Source: Oscillospiraceae bacterium (GTDB lineage: Bacteria; Bacillota; Clostridia; Oscillospirales; Ruminococcaceae). From it: a DNA stretch of 64,000 bases. Positions 31,601-39,973 of this stretch are shown in pieces. Position 1 is the first letter of the stretch, and every line of letters starts with the position of its first letter. The stretch spans positions 62,001 to 126,000 of the forward strand of contig WRLY01000004.1 of NCBI GenBank assembly GCA_009776305.1, given 5' to 3'. The translations under genes and the position numbers were made by a program. The notes beneath the pieces were generated by a model. The model saw only the letters and a program-made list of their open reading frames with translations, was not told the DNA's origin and did no database searches.

Positions 31601-32354
31601 CCGATAAGAACAGCTCATAAGCTTTTTGAACCCGCTTGTCTTTTATATCCACCGATTCAATAATTGTGTTGAATGTCGTATGTCTGCAATGGTCTGACCA
31701 GTAGGTGTCAAGCACCCGAATTTCGGTAAGCGTGGGTTTGCGGTTTTGAGATTTGAAGTATTCACGAATCATCTCAAGGTCGTCGCGGGACATAGCCAAC
31801 GATAAAGTATTGGGGCTCTCTATATCGGAAAAGTCAATTTCAGGGATATTTTCGGTTTGTCTGACTTCATAATTTTTTAGCGTATTTGGCTTGTCACTGT
31901 CGGCTATGCGGTTTTCAAGCGGATTGATTATATATGATTTTACCCGCTCGTACTCTGAATAGGTAATGCCGATAAAAGCGAAAACTTTAGCGGTTTTTAC
32001 GATAGGACGCCTACCGCTCAACAGCATTTGAACGCACTGCTCACATGAGTCGGCTCGCATATCGAACTGACCCGGCAACGGCTCTACATACAATAAGCGC
32101 GTTTCGTCGGGAAAAACGGGTAATTTTTCCTTGTAATAAACGTCGCTCACAGGTTCGCTTAATACTGTGCTGATTATATCAGGCAAGCTGTCTTCAGAAA
32201 TATTTTGTATGTCGTAACGGTTAAATAACCGTAACGAAATATTACGCAGCCCAAGCGTTTCAATCAATTCGTTTTGAATGAGCAGGGCGGCTGTGTCAAA
32301 ACCTTTTCTTTTTTCTACATAACAGCGAAAAACCTTTTCGGACGTGTTGTTCAT
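28632..32354 (-). CDS. purL: phosphoribosylformylglycinamidine synthase (large single-chain form)
   Basis: [41 protein letters not shown], C-terminal GATase [17 protein letters not shown]...[16 protein letters not shown]. Confidence 0.96.
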   Translation of the reverse strand: [1240 protein letters not shown]

Positions 32355-32401
32355 TTTAAATACCATCCCTGTCCGGCGTCGGTGCGCCGTACTACTTACC
32401 T

Positions 32402-33409
32402 TTAATTTATAAGAATATTATCAAAGCCGTGAATATCATCAAGCACCTTTCCCGTGCCGACAGCCACGCAATTCAGAGGTTCTTCGGCGGCATATACGGG
32501 GATCCCCGTTTCTGATGAAATAAGCTTGTCAAGTCCTGAAAGAAGCGCGCCGCCGCCTGTTAAAATAATTCCGCACTCCATAATATCCGACGCCAGTTCG
32601 GGAGGCGTTTTTTCAAGGGTGGTCTTAACAGCTTCAATTATGGCGTTCACAGGGTCGATAATTGCTTCATAGATTTGGGGCGCGGAAATATCGACAGTTT
32701 TCGGAAGTCCGCCGATAAGGTCACGCCCGCGTATTTCACGCGATATGCTTTTTACGGGATTATAAACGCAGGCTATTTCCATTTTCAAAACCTCGGCTGT
32801 ACGTTCGCCGATTGCGAGATTGTGTTTCTTTTTAACATATGAAACTATTTTTTCATCTAATTCATCGCCCGCTACACGCAGGGATTTACTTGTCACTATT
32901 TCTCCAAGTGAAATAATGGCGACCTCACTTGTGCCGCCGCCGATGTCAACCACCATTTTCCCCTTTGGTTCACCAACTGACAACCCCGCTCCTATAGCAG
33001 CGGCTATAGGCTCTTCTATTAAATATGCGTCGCGCTCTCCCGCCCCCGCGCTTATTGCCGCTTCAATCACCGCACGTTTTTCAACCGCTGTAACGCCTGA
33101 CGGTATACAGATTACAACCCGAGGCTTTTTTGAAAGAAAGCCTCGTTTGCTTACTTTTCTGATAAAATATTTCAGCATAGTATGCGTGGTCTCAAAATCG
33201 GCAATTACGCCGTCTTTCATCGGGCGCAAGGCGATAATATTAGCGGGAGTGCGCCCAATCATCTTTTTGGCTTCACTGCCGACGGCTAATATGTTCTGTG
33301 TGTCAGTGTTTATGGCTACGACAGACGGCTCGTTTAAAACAATGCCTTTATTTTTGACAAAAACCAAGGTGTTCGCCGTTCCGAGGTCAATTCCCAAAGC
33401 TTTATTCAT
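32402..33409 (-). CDS. mreB: rod shape-determining protein MreB/Mbl
   Basis: [33 protein letters not shown]...[21 protein letters not shown] overlaps the upstream stop (TAATG). Confidence 0.95.
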   Translation of the reverse strand: MNKALGIDLGTANTLVFVKNKGIVLNEPSVVAINTDTQNILAVGSEAKKMIGRTPANIIALRPMKDGVIADFETTHTMLKYFIRKVSKRGFLSKKPRVVICIPSGVTAVEKRAVIEAAISAGAGERDAYLIEEPIAAAIGAGLSVGEPKGKMVVDIGGGTSEVAIISLGEIVTSKSLRVAGDELDEKIVSYVKKKHNLAIGERTAEVLKMEIACVYNPVKSISREIRGRDLIGGLPKTVDISAPQIYEAIIDPVNAIIEAVKTTLEKTPPELASDIMECGIILTGGGALLSGLDKLISSETGIPVYAAEEPLNCVAVGTGKVLDDIHGFDNILIN

Positions 33410-34596
33410 TAAACATTCTCCTTGCAAATTCCCGAAACCCCGCTGTCTTGGGCGGCTTTTGCGACAGCCGCCGCAACGCAAGACGCAACGGCTCTGCACA
33501 GCGGACTCGGCACGATATAATTTTCAGTTAATTTATCATGGCTGACGCTTTCGGCAATCGCTTTTGCGGCGGCTATTTTCATTTCTTCATTAATACAGGA
33601 AGCGCGTGCGTCAAGCGTCCCTCTGAAAACGCCGGGAAAAGCTAAGGCGTTATTGATTTGATTGGGGAAATCACTTCTTCCCGTACCTACAATAACCGCG
33701 CCGCCCGCTTTAGCTGAATCGGGCATTATTTCGGGTGTGGGATTAGACATGGGGAACACAACGGGATTTTTATTCATGCTTTTTACCATTTCTTTTGTAA
33801 CGCAATCGGGTACTGATACGCCGATGAATATATCACTTCCCACCATTACATCGGCAAGCGTTCCTTTGTGGCGTTCGGGGTTTGTGGTTGCGGCAATTTT
33901 CAGTTTTTCAGCGTCCAAATTGCTCCTGCCCTCAAAAATCGCTCCGATACGGTCGCAAAGTATTATATTTTTTACGCCCGAATCGGCTAAAAGACGCGCA
34001 ACGGCAATGCCCGCCGCACCCGCGCCATTTATAACAACATTAATATTTTCAATCTTTTTTCCCGTCAGCCGCAATGAATTCAATACCGCTGCTAAAACAA
34101 CGATTGCCGTGCCGTGCTGGTCGTCGTGGAAAACAGGAATATCGCAACATTCTTTTAAGCGGCGCTCAATTTCAAAGCAACGGGGAGCGGATATATCCTC
34201 TAAATTAATTCCGCCGAAACTCCCCGACAACAATCGCACTGTATTAACAATTTCGTCAATATCGCGGGAACGTATACTAAGCGGAACAGCATCTACGTTT
34301 CCGAGCTCTTTAAAAAGAACGGCTTTGCCCTCCATGACGGGCATGGCGGCTTCAGCTCCTATATCACCGAGCCCCAACACTGCCGTGCCATCGGTTACAA
34401 TTGCGACCATATCGGAACGGCGGGTTAATAAATAGCTTTTGGCTATATCCTTTTGAATGGCAAGGCAAGGCTCTGCCACGCCGGGCGTATACGCTAAGGA
34501 TAAGTCCTCGGCGGTTTTAAGGGGGACGCGGCTTATGATTTCGATTTTCCCACGCCATTCATAATGTTTTTTTAAAGACTCCACCGCATAATCCAT
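33409..34596 (-). CDS. NAD(P)-dependent malic enzyme
   Basis: [64 protein letters not shown]. Confidence 0.95.
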   Translation of the reverse strand: MDYAVESLKKHYEWRGKIEIISRVPLKTAEDLSLAYTPGVAEPCLAIQKDIAKSYLLTRRSDMVAIVTDGTAVLGLGDIGAEAAMPVMEGKAVLFKELGNVDAVPLSIRSRDIDEIVNTVRLLSGSFGGINLEDISAPRCFEIERRLKECCDIPVFHDDQHGTAIVVLAAVLNSLRLTGKKIENINVVINGAGAAGIAVARLLADSGVKNIILCDRIGAIFEGRSNLDAEKLKIAATTNPERHKGTLADVMVGSDIFIGVSVPDCVTKEMVKSMNKNPVVFPMSNPTPEIMPDSAKAGGAVIVGTGRSDFPNQINNALAFPGVFRGTLDARASCINEEMKIAAAKAIAESVSHDKLTENYIVPSPLCRAVASCVAAAVAKAAQDSGVSGICKENV

Positions 34597-34608
34597 AAAT
34601 ACTAACTC

Positions 34609-35136
34609 CTAATTCCTATTATATATGTTTTTGCCCTTGCAGTCTATAGCAACAATAAGCGGCATTTCATGAATGGTAAGCTTATATACAGCTTCCGCAC
34701 CTAAGTCCTCAAAAGCGATTAATTCGGCGCTTTTAACGCAAAGCGATAATAACGCTCCCGCGCCGCCGACAGCCGCGAGATACAGTCCCGAGTGTTCGCG
34801 TATTGCATCAATCACCGCTTTACTGCGCGAACCCTTGCCAATCATAACCCTTAACCCGCGTTGTATTAACTGCGGCGCGTAGGAATCCATACGGGAACTT
34901 GTAGTCGGACCGATTGAGCCTATAACCCGTCCCTGAGGCGCGGGACACGGACCTGCATAATATATAACCTGTCTGTTTATATCAAACGGCAAAGGTAAAC
35001 CGCTGTAAAGTAACTCCGTCATGCGCTTATGGGCGGCATCCCGTCCGGTAAAGATTTCCCCCGATAATAATATCTGTTCGCCCGCGCATAAGCTTTCGGT
35101 GATTTTTGTTGTAAAAGGCGTTGTGATTTTTTTCAT
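34609..35136 (-). CDS. fumB: class I fumarate hydratase, beta subunit
   Basis: IYYAGPCPAPQGRVIGSIGPTTSSRMDSYAPQLIQRGLRVMIGKGSRS. Confidence 0.9.
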   Translation of the reverse strand: MKKITTPFTTKITESLCAGEQILLSGEIFTGRDAAHKRMTELLYSGLPLPFDINRQVIYYAGPCPAPQGRVIGSIGPTTSSRMDSYAPQLIQRGLRVMIGKGSRSKAVIDAIREHSGLYLAAVGGAGALLSLCVKSAELIAFEDLGAEAVYKLTIHEMPLIVAIDCKGKNIYNRN

Positions 35137-35984
35137 AAAATTATTGTCCTGTGACGCGTTGCATGACAGCCGATATTAACGGCTATGGGTAGTCCCGCGA
35201 TATGGGTGGGATATGTCAGTACATTTACGCCGAGCGCGGTTGTTCGTCCGCCAAATCCTGCCGCGCCGATTCCCAGGTTATTGATTCGTTCAAGCACACC
35301 AGCTTCAAAATCCGCCCAAAGCGGTTGAGGATTAATTTCGCCTAAATCGCGTAAGAGGGCTTGTTTTGACAACAGCGCGGCTTTTTCCAAAGTTCCGCCT
35401 ATGCCTACGCCCGCTATAATTGGCGGGCAGGGATTTGCCTCCGCGAGCCTGACGGTTTCTACTATAAAATCTGCCGCGCCCGAAAGTCCGTCGGAGGGCT
35501 TTAACATTTTAACAGCACTCATGTTCTCACTGCCGAAACCTTTTGGCATTACGGTTATTCGTAAAAAATCGCCCTCTGTAAAGTCGTAATGTATAACTGC
35601 GGGAGTATTGTCGCCTGTGTTTATGCGGTCTATCGGGTCGCGGACTACGCTGTTTCTGCAATATCCGTCCCTGTAACCTCGCCTTACGCCCTCATTTATA
35701 GCTACGCTAATGTCGCCGTTTACGTGAACGTCCGAACCCAGCCAAACAAACACTACCGACATACCGGTATCCTGACAAACGGGTAAATTTTCCCGCTCGG
35801 CAATTTCAGCATTTTCCGAAAGCAAAGCCAATACCGCCCCCGCGAGCGGCGACGTCTCGCGAAGCTGTGCTTTCGACAGTGCGGCGCGTATATCCCCGCC
35901 GATGCAAACGTTTGCCTTAACGCATAATTCCGCGACAGCCTGCGTTATTTGTTCAGTTTCTATAAAACGCAGATTACGAGCCAT
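35133..35984 (-). CDS. fumA: class I fumarate hydratase, alpha subunit
   Basis: LPVCQDTGMSVVFVWLGSDV, GRTTALGVNVLTYPTHIAGLPIAVNIGCHATRH. Confidence 0.92.
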   Translation of the reverse strand: MARNLRFIETEQITQAVAELCVKANVCIGGDIRAALSKAQLRETSPLAGAVLALLSENAEIAERENLPVCQDTGMSVVFVWLGSDVHVNGDISVAINEGVRRGYRDGYCRNSVVRDPIDRINTGDNTPAVIHYDFTEGDFLRITVMPKGFGSENMSAVKMLKPSDGLSGAADFIVETVRLAEANPCPPIIAGVGIGGTLEKAALLSKQALLRDLGEINPQPLWADFEAGVLERINNLGIGAAGFGGRTTALGVNVLTYPTHIAGLPIAVNIGCHATRHRTIIL

Positions 35985-36013
35985 TTCCGGTTACCTCTTG
36001 TTAGTATAATCCT

Positions 36014-36048
36014 TTAACTTAAGCAACAAGAAATGTTTCTTAAGTTAA
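36014..36048. promoter_or_regulatory. inverted repeat upstream of the fumarase/malic enzyme/mreB genes
   Basis: Perfect 10-bp inverted repeat TTAACTTAAG (36014-36023)/CTTAAGTTAA (36039-36048), 15-nt loop, no adjacent T-run. Confidence 0.4.
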
Positions 36049-36057
36049 TCGAGTATA

Positions 36058-36345
36058 TCATTCAACTGTCTTAGGTGCTATAAGGGTTTCAAAATCCCTG
36101 TCAGGCGCGTTTTTCAAAATCAGCTCGGGGTCAAACGACGCCTCTGTTTCGTCGGCGCGAAAAGCGTTGACGTTATCAAAAGGATGACTGCGTTCGGGTA
36201 TGTTTTCGGTATCAAGCTCTCCGAGGCGTGCCATGCTGTCAAGGATTTTTTCAAGCTCCCCGGTCAGCTTTTGTTTTTGGTCGTCCTCGAATGTTAAGCA
36301 GGATAAATCCTCTAAATATGAAATCAATTTATCATCTATTTGCAC
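36058..36345 (-). CDS. gatC: amidotransferase subunit C
   Basis: KLISYLEDLSCLTFEDDQKQKLTGELEKILDSMARLGELDTENIPERSHPF...FRADETEAS. Confidence 0.9.
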   Translation of the reverse strand: MQIDDKLISYLEDLSCLTFEDDQKQKLTGELEKILDSMARLGELDTENIPERSHPFDNVNAFRADETEASFDPELILKNAPDRDFETLIAPKTVE

Positions 36346-36958
36346 AAGAGCCCTCCACAGAAAGTAAATTTTCAGAACCTGTAAGGGTTACTTCACTGTT
36401 ACCCCTGTCCCAATTAACAATGAAAGTATTTCCGCCAAAGGAAACATTTGTGCGGTTGAGTAATATTTTCTGACACATCATGGCGGCTGTTCCCGCAACA
36501 CAGGCGGCTTCGGGCGTAAAGTCGGTTTCGGGTTGCCCCTTTTGCCATAACCGGACTTTAATATTCTCTTTGTCAAGCACCTGAATAAACACAATGCTTG
36601 CCCCTTTCGGAAACAATACGTGTGTTCCGAGCGCAGAGCCCAATTTCTGCACATCAACGCTGTCAACATCGTCAACAAACACTGCGCCGTGAGGGTTTCC
36701 GAAAGACATAGCGGTGACTTTGTAGCACTCGCCGTCAACCATAAACGGGTCGTTGATACAAGTCGGAGTTGATTTGTGCTCCACCGGAACAAGGACAGGG
36801 ACGGTAATCGGCTTTCCGAGAGAAACAGTTATATTACCCGCCGCCGGCTTGAGTTCTTTCGGAACAATGACGGTAACGTCCTGCGTTACAGGAATTGTAA
36901 CGGACGCGCCTAATGAAATGGTCATATTGTTTGTAGCTAACATATCATTTACCTCCAT
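36332..36958 (-). CDS. DapF-like protein resembling only the C-terminal half of diaminopimelate epimerase
   Basis: AMSFGNPHGAVFVDDVDSVDVQKLGSALGTHVLFPKGASIVFIQVLDKENIKVRLWQKGQPET; N-terminal catalytic half not evident. Confidence 0.65.
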   Translation of the reverse strand: MEVNDMLATNNMTISLGASVTIPVTQDVTVIVPKELKPAAGNITVSLGKPITVPVLVPVEHKSTPTCINDPFMVDGECYKVTAMSFGNPHGAVFVDDVDSVDVQKLGSALGTHVLFPKGASIVFIQVLDKENIKVRLWQKGQPETDFTPEAACVAGTAAMMCQKILLNRTNVSFGGNTFIVNWDRGNSEVTLTGSENLLSVEGSCANR

Positions 36959-36991
36959 AATAGAATACTCCTGAATTTTTTAATCTGTATT

Positions 36992-37034
36992 GTATTCAAA
37001 ATCTGAACATTTCAGATTTTGAATACAGGTTCTT
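36992..37034. repeat. palindromic element sharing 23/24 nt with the 25.67 kb hairpin
   Basis: Perfect 16-bp stem GTATTCAAAATCTGAA/TTCAGATTTTGAATAC with CAT loop; minus-strand AAGAACCTGTATTCAAAATCTGAA matches 25666-25689 except one base. Confidence 0.7.
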
Positions 37035-37048
37035 AAACTGTAGGCAAG

Positions 37049-38386
37049 TTATACTGTGCCTTGCTGAATCATCGCGTCGGCGACTTTTTTAAATCCGGCA
37101 ATATTAGCCCCTGCGACAAGATTGCCTTTCATGCCGTATTTTTCCGCCGCCTCAAAGCTGTTTGTGTAGATTTCGTGCATAATATTGCGTAGTTTGCAGT
37201 CAATTTCCTCAAAAGACCAGGATATACGGGAACTGTTTTGCGCCATTTCGAGCGCGGATACCGCCACACCGCCGGCGTTCGCCGCTTTACCGGGGGCGAA
37301 AAAGACGCCGCTATTCTGCAATAAATGGGTGGCTTCTAATGACGTTGACATATTTGAGCCTTCGGCTACTACTATACAGCCGTTTTTAATCAGTAACTTT
37401 GCCCCGTCTTCCTGTAATTCGTTTTGAGTAGCGCAGGGGAGAGCTATGTCGCAAGGGACAGACCATACAAGCCCGTTTTCAAAGTATTCGGCATTTTTTC
37501 GGTATTCAAGGTATTCTTTAATCCGTCCGCGCCGTTTTTCTTTGATTTCTTTTATCGCGTCTATGTCCATGCCGTCAGGGTCGTAAACATAGCCGTTAGA
37601 GTCGCTCATGGTGACTACCTTCGCGCCGAACTGACTTGCTTTTTGGGCGGCGTAAATGGCTACGTTACCGCTACCGGATATTGCCACTTTTTTATCCTCG
37701 AAACTTATTCCTTTAGAGTGAAGCATGTTTTCCGCCATGTAAACCAGTCCGTATCCGGTAGCCTCGGTACGAACCAAAGAACCGCCGTAAGTAAGACCCT
37801 TTCCTGTAAACGCGCCCTCGTATTTACCGGTCAGGCGCTTATATTGCCCGTACATAAAGCCGATTTCACGCCCGCCAACGCCTATGTCTCCCGCAGGAAT
37901 ATCCCAGTCCGCGCCTATATGACGATACAGCTCATTGATAAAACTCTGACAAAAAGCCATGACTTCGCGGTCTGATTTGCCTTTCGGGTCAAAGTCCGCT
38001 CCGCCTTTACCGCCGCCAATAGGCAATCCCGTTAATGAATTCTTGAAAATCTGCTCAAAAGATAAGAATTTTATAACGCTTAAATTCACACTCGGGTGAA
38101 AACGCAAACCGCCTTTATACGGGCCAATTGCGCTGTTGGATTGAACCCTGTATCCGCGATTGACCTGAATTTCGCCCTTATCATCAACCCACGGAACTCT
38201 GAAAATAATCTGACGTTCAGGCTCGACCATACGTTCGAGGACTTTTTCTTTCTCATACTGCGGATGCTCGTTGATAAAAGGCTGAAGCGTAGTCAGAATC
38301 TCGGTAATTGCCTGATGAAATTCAGGCTCGTTCGGATTTTTTTTGATAGTTTGCTCCAATATTTTTTGAGTATACTGCATATACAA
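37049..38386 (-). CDS. gdhA: NADP-type glutamate dehydrogenase
   Basis: GGLRFHPSVNLSVIKFLSFEQIFKNSLTGLPIGGGKGGADFDPKGKSDREVMAFCQSF. Confidence 0.97.
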   Translation of the reverse strand: MYMQYTQKILEQTIKKNPNEPEFHQAITEILTTLQPFINEHPQYEKEKVLERMVEPERQIIFRVPWVDDKGEIQVNRGYRVQSNSAIGPYKGGLRFHPSVNLSVIKFLSFEQIFKNSLTGLPIGGGKGGADFDPKGKSDREVMAFCQSFINELYRHIGADWDIPAGDIGVGGREIGFMYGQYKRLTGKYEGAFTGKGLTYGGSLVRTEATGYGLVYMAENMLHSKGISFEDKKVAISGSGNVAIYAAQKASQFGAKVVTMSDSNGYVYDPDGMDIDAIKEIKEKRRGRIKEYLEYRKNAEYFENGLVWSVPCDIALPCATQNELQEDGAKLLIKNGCIVVAEGSNMSTSLEATHLLQNSGVFFAPGKAANAGGVAVSALEMAQNSSRISWSFEEIDCKLRNIMHEIYTNSFEAAEKYGMKGNLVAGANIAGFKKVADAMIQQGTV

Positions 38387-38427
38387 AACTCCTTGAATTT
38401 TACTTTAGGTTTTACCGAAAAACAAAT

Positions 38428-38520
38428 AAAGACGCTTATCAGCAAACTGAAAAAATCAGCCTGCCAATAAACGCCTTTGTTTATCATTAATATTATATCA
38501 TAAAATGAAGCCGTTGTCAA
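38428..38520 (-). promoter_or_regulatory. gdhA promoter plus hexaloop/terminator attenuator leader
   Basis: TTGACA-N17-TATAAT; ATAAAC[AAAGGC]GTTTAT hairpin at 38467-38484; alternative stem AAAGGCGTTTAT (38467-38478)/ATAAGCGTCTTT (38428-38439), U-rich tail. Confidence 0.75.
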
Positions 38521-38570
38521 CGCTTAAATAGAAAATTTTATCGGTTGCACTAAAAGCCCCCACCGATTTC

Positions 38571-39371
38571 TTACGAACTTGGCTTTGTCGGACGCACACA
38601 AATATTGTTTTGCGCTAAATAATTTTTAAGCTCAAGGACCGTATAGTTTTTCTCCAAGCGGGGCGAGTAGAGCATACTGCTTATTATGGCGGCTTGCGCC
38701 CCGGTTTGGGTAAACAAATCCTTTAAGTGTCCGGGGATTCCCGCACCGCCCGAAGCAATCAGCGGAACCGATACGGCAATATCTGCCATTTTCATAAGTT
38801 CAAGGTCATAGCCCGATAAAGTGCCGTCGTTATCTATACTGTTTAAACAGATTTCCCCCGCGCCAAGCTCCTGCCCGCGCTTTAACCATTCAATCGCGTC
38901 CATGCCGGTAGCCACTTTTGCGCCATCTACGAAAACCTCGTATCCGCTCGGACAGCCCGATGCGTTTCCTACCCGCTTAACCTGCGTTGATAAGACAATA
39001 CACTGCGAGCCGAATTCTTTCGCGCCCTGTTCGATTATTTTGGGATTTCTGACAGCCATTGAATCAACGCTGATTTTTTCAGCTCCCGCTTTGAGCGTTT
39101 CATACATGTCGTTTAAATCCTTGATTCCGCCACCGACCGTAAAGGGGATAAAAACCCGCCCCGCTACTTTTTTTACTGTTTCAATGTCAATTGCGCGTTT
39201 CTCTGCGCTTGCCGTAATGTCATAAAAAATCAACTCGTCAATCTGTGCGTCATACATTTCGCCCGCAAGCTCTTCGGCGGAGGCTACGTCTATATTATCA
39301 TTGAATTGCACGGCTTTTGTAACCCTGCCGTCTATAATGTCAAAGCAGGCAATCAAGCGTTTAGTCAGCAT
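38571..39371 (-). CDS. HisF-like protein (paralogue with altered catalytic motif)
   Basis: RLIACFDIIDGRVTKAVQF, VFIPFTVGGGIKDLND, FGSQCIVLSTQVKRV, NSIDNDGTLSGYDLEL. Confidence 0.9.
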   Translation of the reverse strand: MLTKRLIACFDIIDGRVTKAVQFNDNIDVASAEELAGEMYDAQIDELIFYDITASAEKRAIDIETVKKVAGRVFIPFTVGGGIKDLNDMYETLKAGAEKISVDSMAVRNPKIIEQGAKEFGSQCIVLSTQVKRVGNASGCPSGYEVFVDGAKVATGMDAIEWLKRGQELGAGEICLNSIDNDGTLSGYDLELMKMADIAVSVPLIASGGAGIPGHLKDLFTQTGAQAAIISSMLYSPRLEKNYTVLELKNYLAQNNICVRPTKPSS

Positions 39372-39391
39372 AAGCGCTCCTCCTTTTTCTT

Positions 39392-39973
39392 TTATAAGTC
39401 AAGAAACTCTTTTAATAACACAAGACCCGCCGCGCCGCTTTTTTCGATATGAAATTGGGTGGCGTAAATGTTATCTTTTTGAACCGCCGCCGTGAATTCG
39501 CCGTTATAATCCGCAATTCCCCACAAGTCGGATTTGTCGTCGGGCTTTGCATAATAAGAATTAACAAAGTAGAAGTAATCCTGATTTCCGTTCCTGAACT
39601 TTACTTTATTCCATCCCATCTGAGGAACTCTTACTTTTGAAGAATCAAACTTTATAACTTTTCCTTTCAGCCAGCCAAGACAATCAACGTTTCTCTCCTC
39701 GCTGTGTTCAAAGAGAATCTGCAAACCTACGCAAATACCGAGAAACAGAACTTTTTTATGTAATACCGTAGTTTCAAGCGTTTCAATAATACCCATTTCA
39801 CGCAGGGAGTCCATTGTCGCTCCGGCACTGCCTACTCCCGGCAGGATAATATGCGTCGCGTCCTGTAAGTCCTGCGAATTGTGCGCGAAAGCCGCATCAA
39901 CCCCGAGATGATTTATGGCGTGAAGTACGCTCGGGGCATTTCCCGCCTTGTAATTAATTATCCTAATTTTCAT
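39392..39973 (-). CDS. HisH-like glutamine amidotransferase
   Basis: THIILPGVGSAGATM, LGICVGLQILFEHSEE, YATQFHIEKSGAAGL; Cys-His-Glu triad retained. Confidence 0.92.
   Translation of the reverse strand: MKIRIINYKAGNAPSVLHAINHLGVDAAFAHNSQDLQDATHIILPGVGSAGATMDSLREMGIIETLETTVLHKKVLFLGICVGLQILFEHSEERNVDCLGWLKGKVIKFDSSKVRVPQMGWNKVKFRNGNQDYFYFVNSYYAKPDDKSDLWGIADYNGEFTAAVQKDNIYATQFHIEKSGAAGLVLLKEFLDL

Noticed and set aside
32820-33545. 241-aa plus-strand ORF
   Set aside because: Antisense shadow of mreB and malic enzyme; low-complexity Ser/Thr/Pro composition typical of antisense frames.
33662-34435. 257-aa plus-strand ORF
   Set aside because: Antisense to malic enzyme; no domain motifs.
37424-37975. 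183-aa plus-strand ORF
   Set aside because: Antisense to gdhA, which is strongly conserved.
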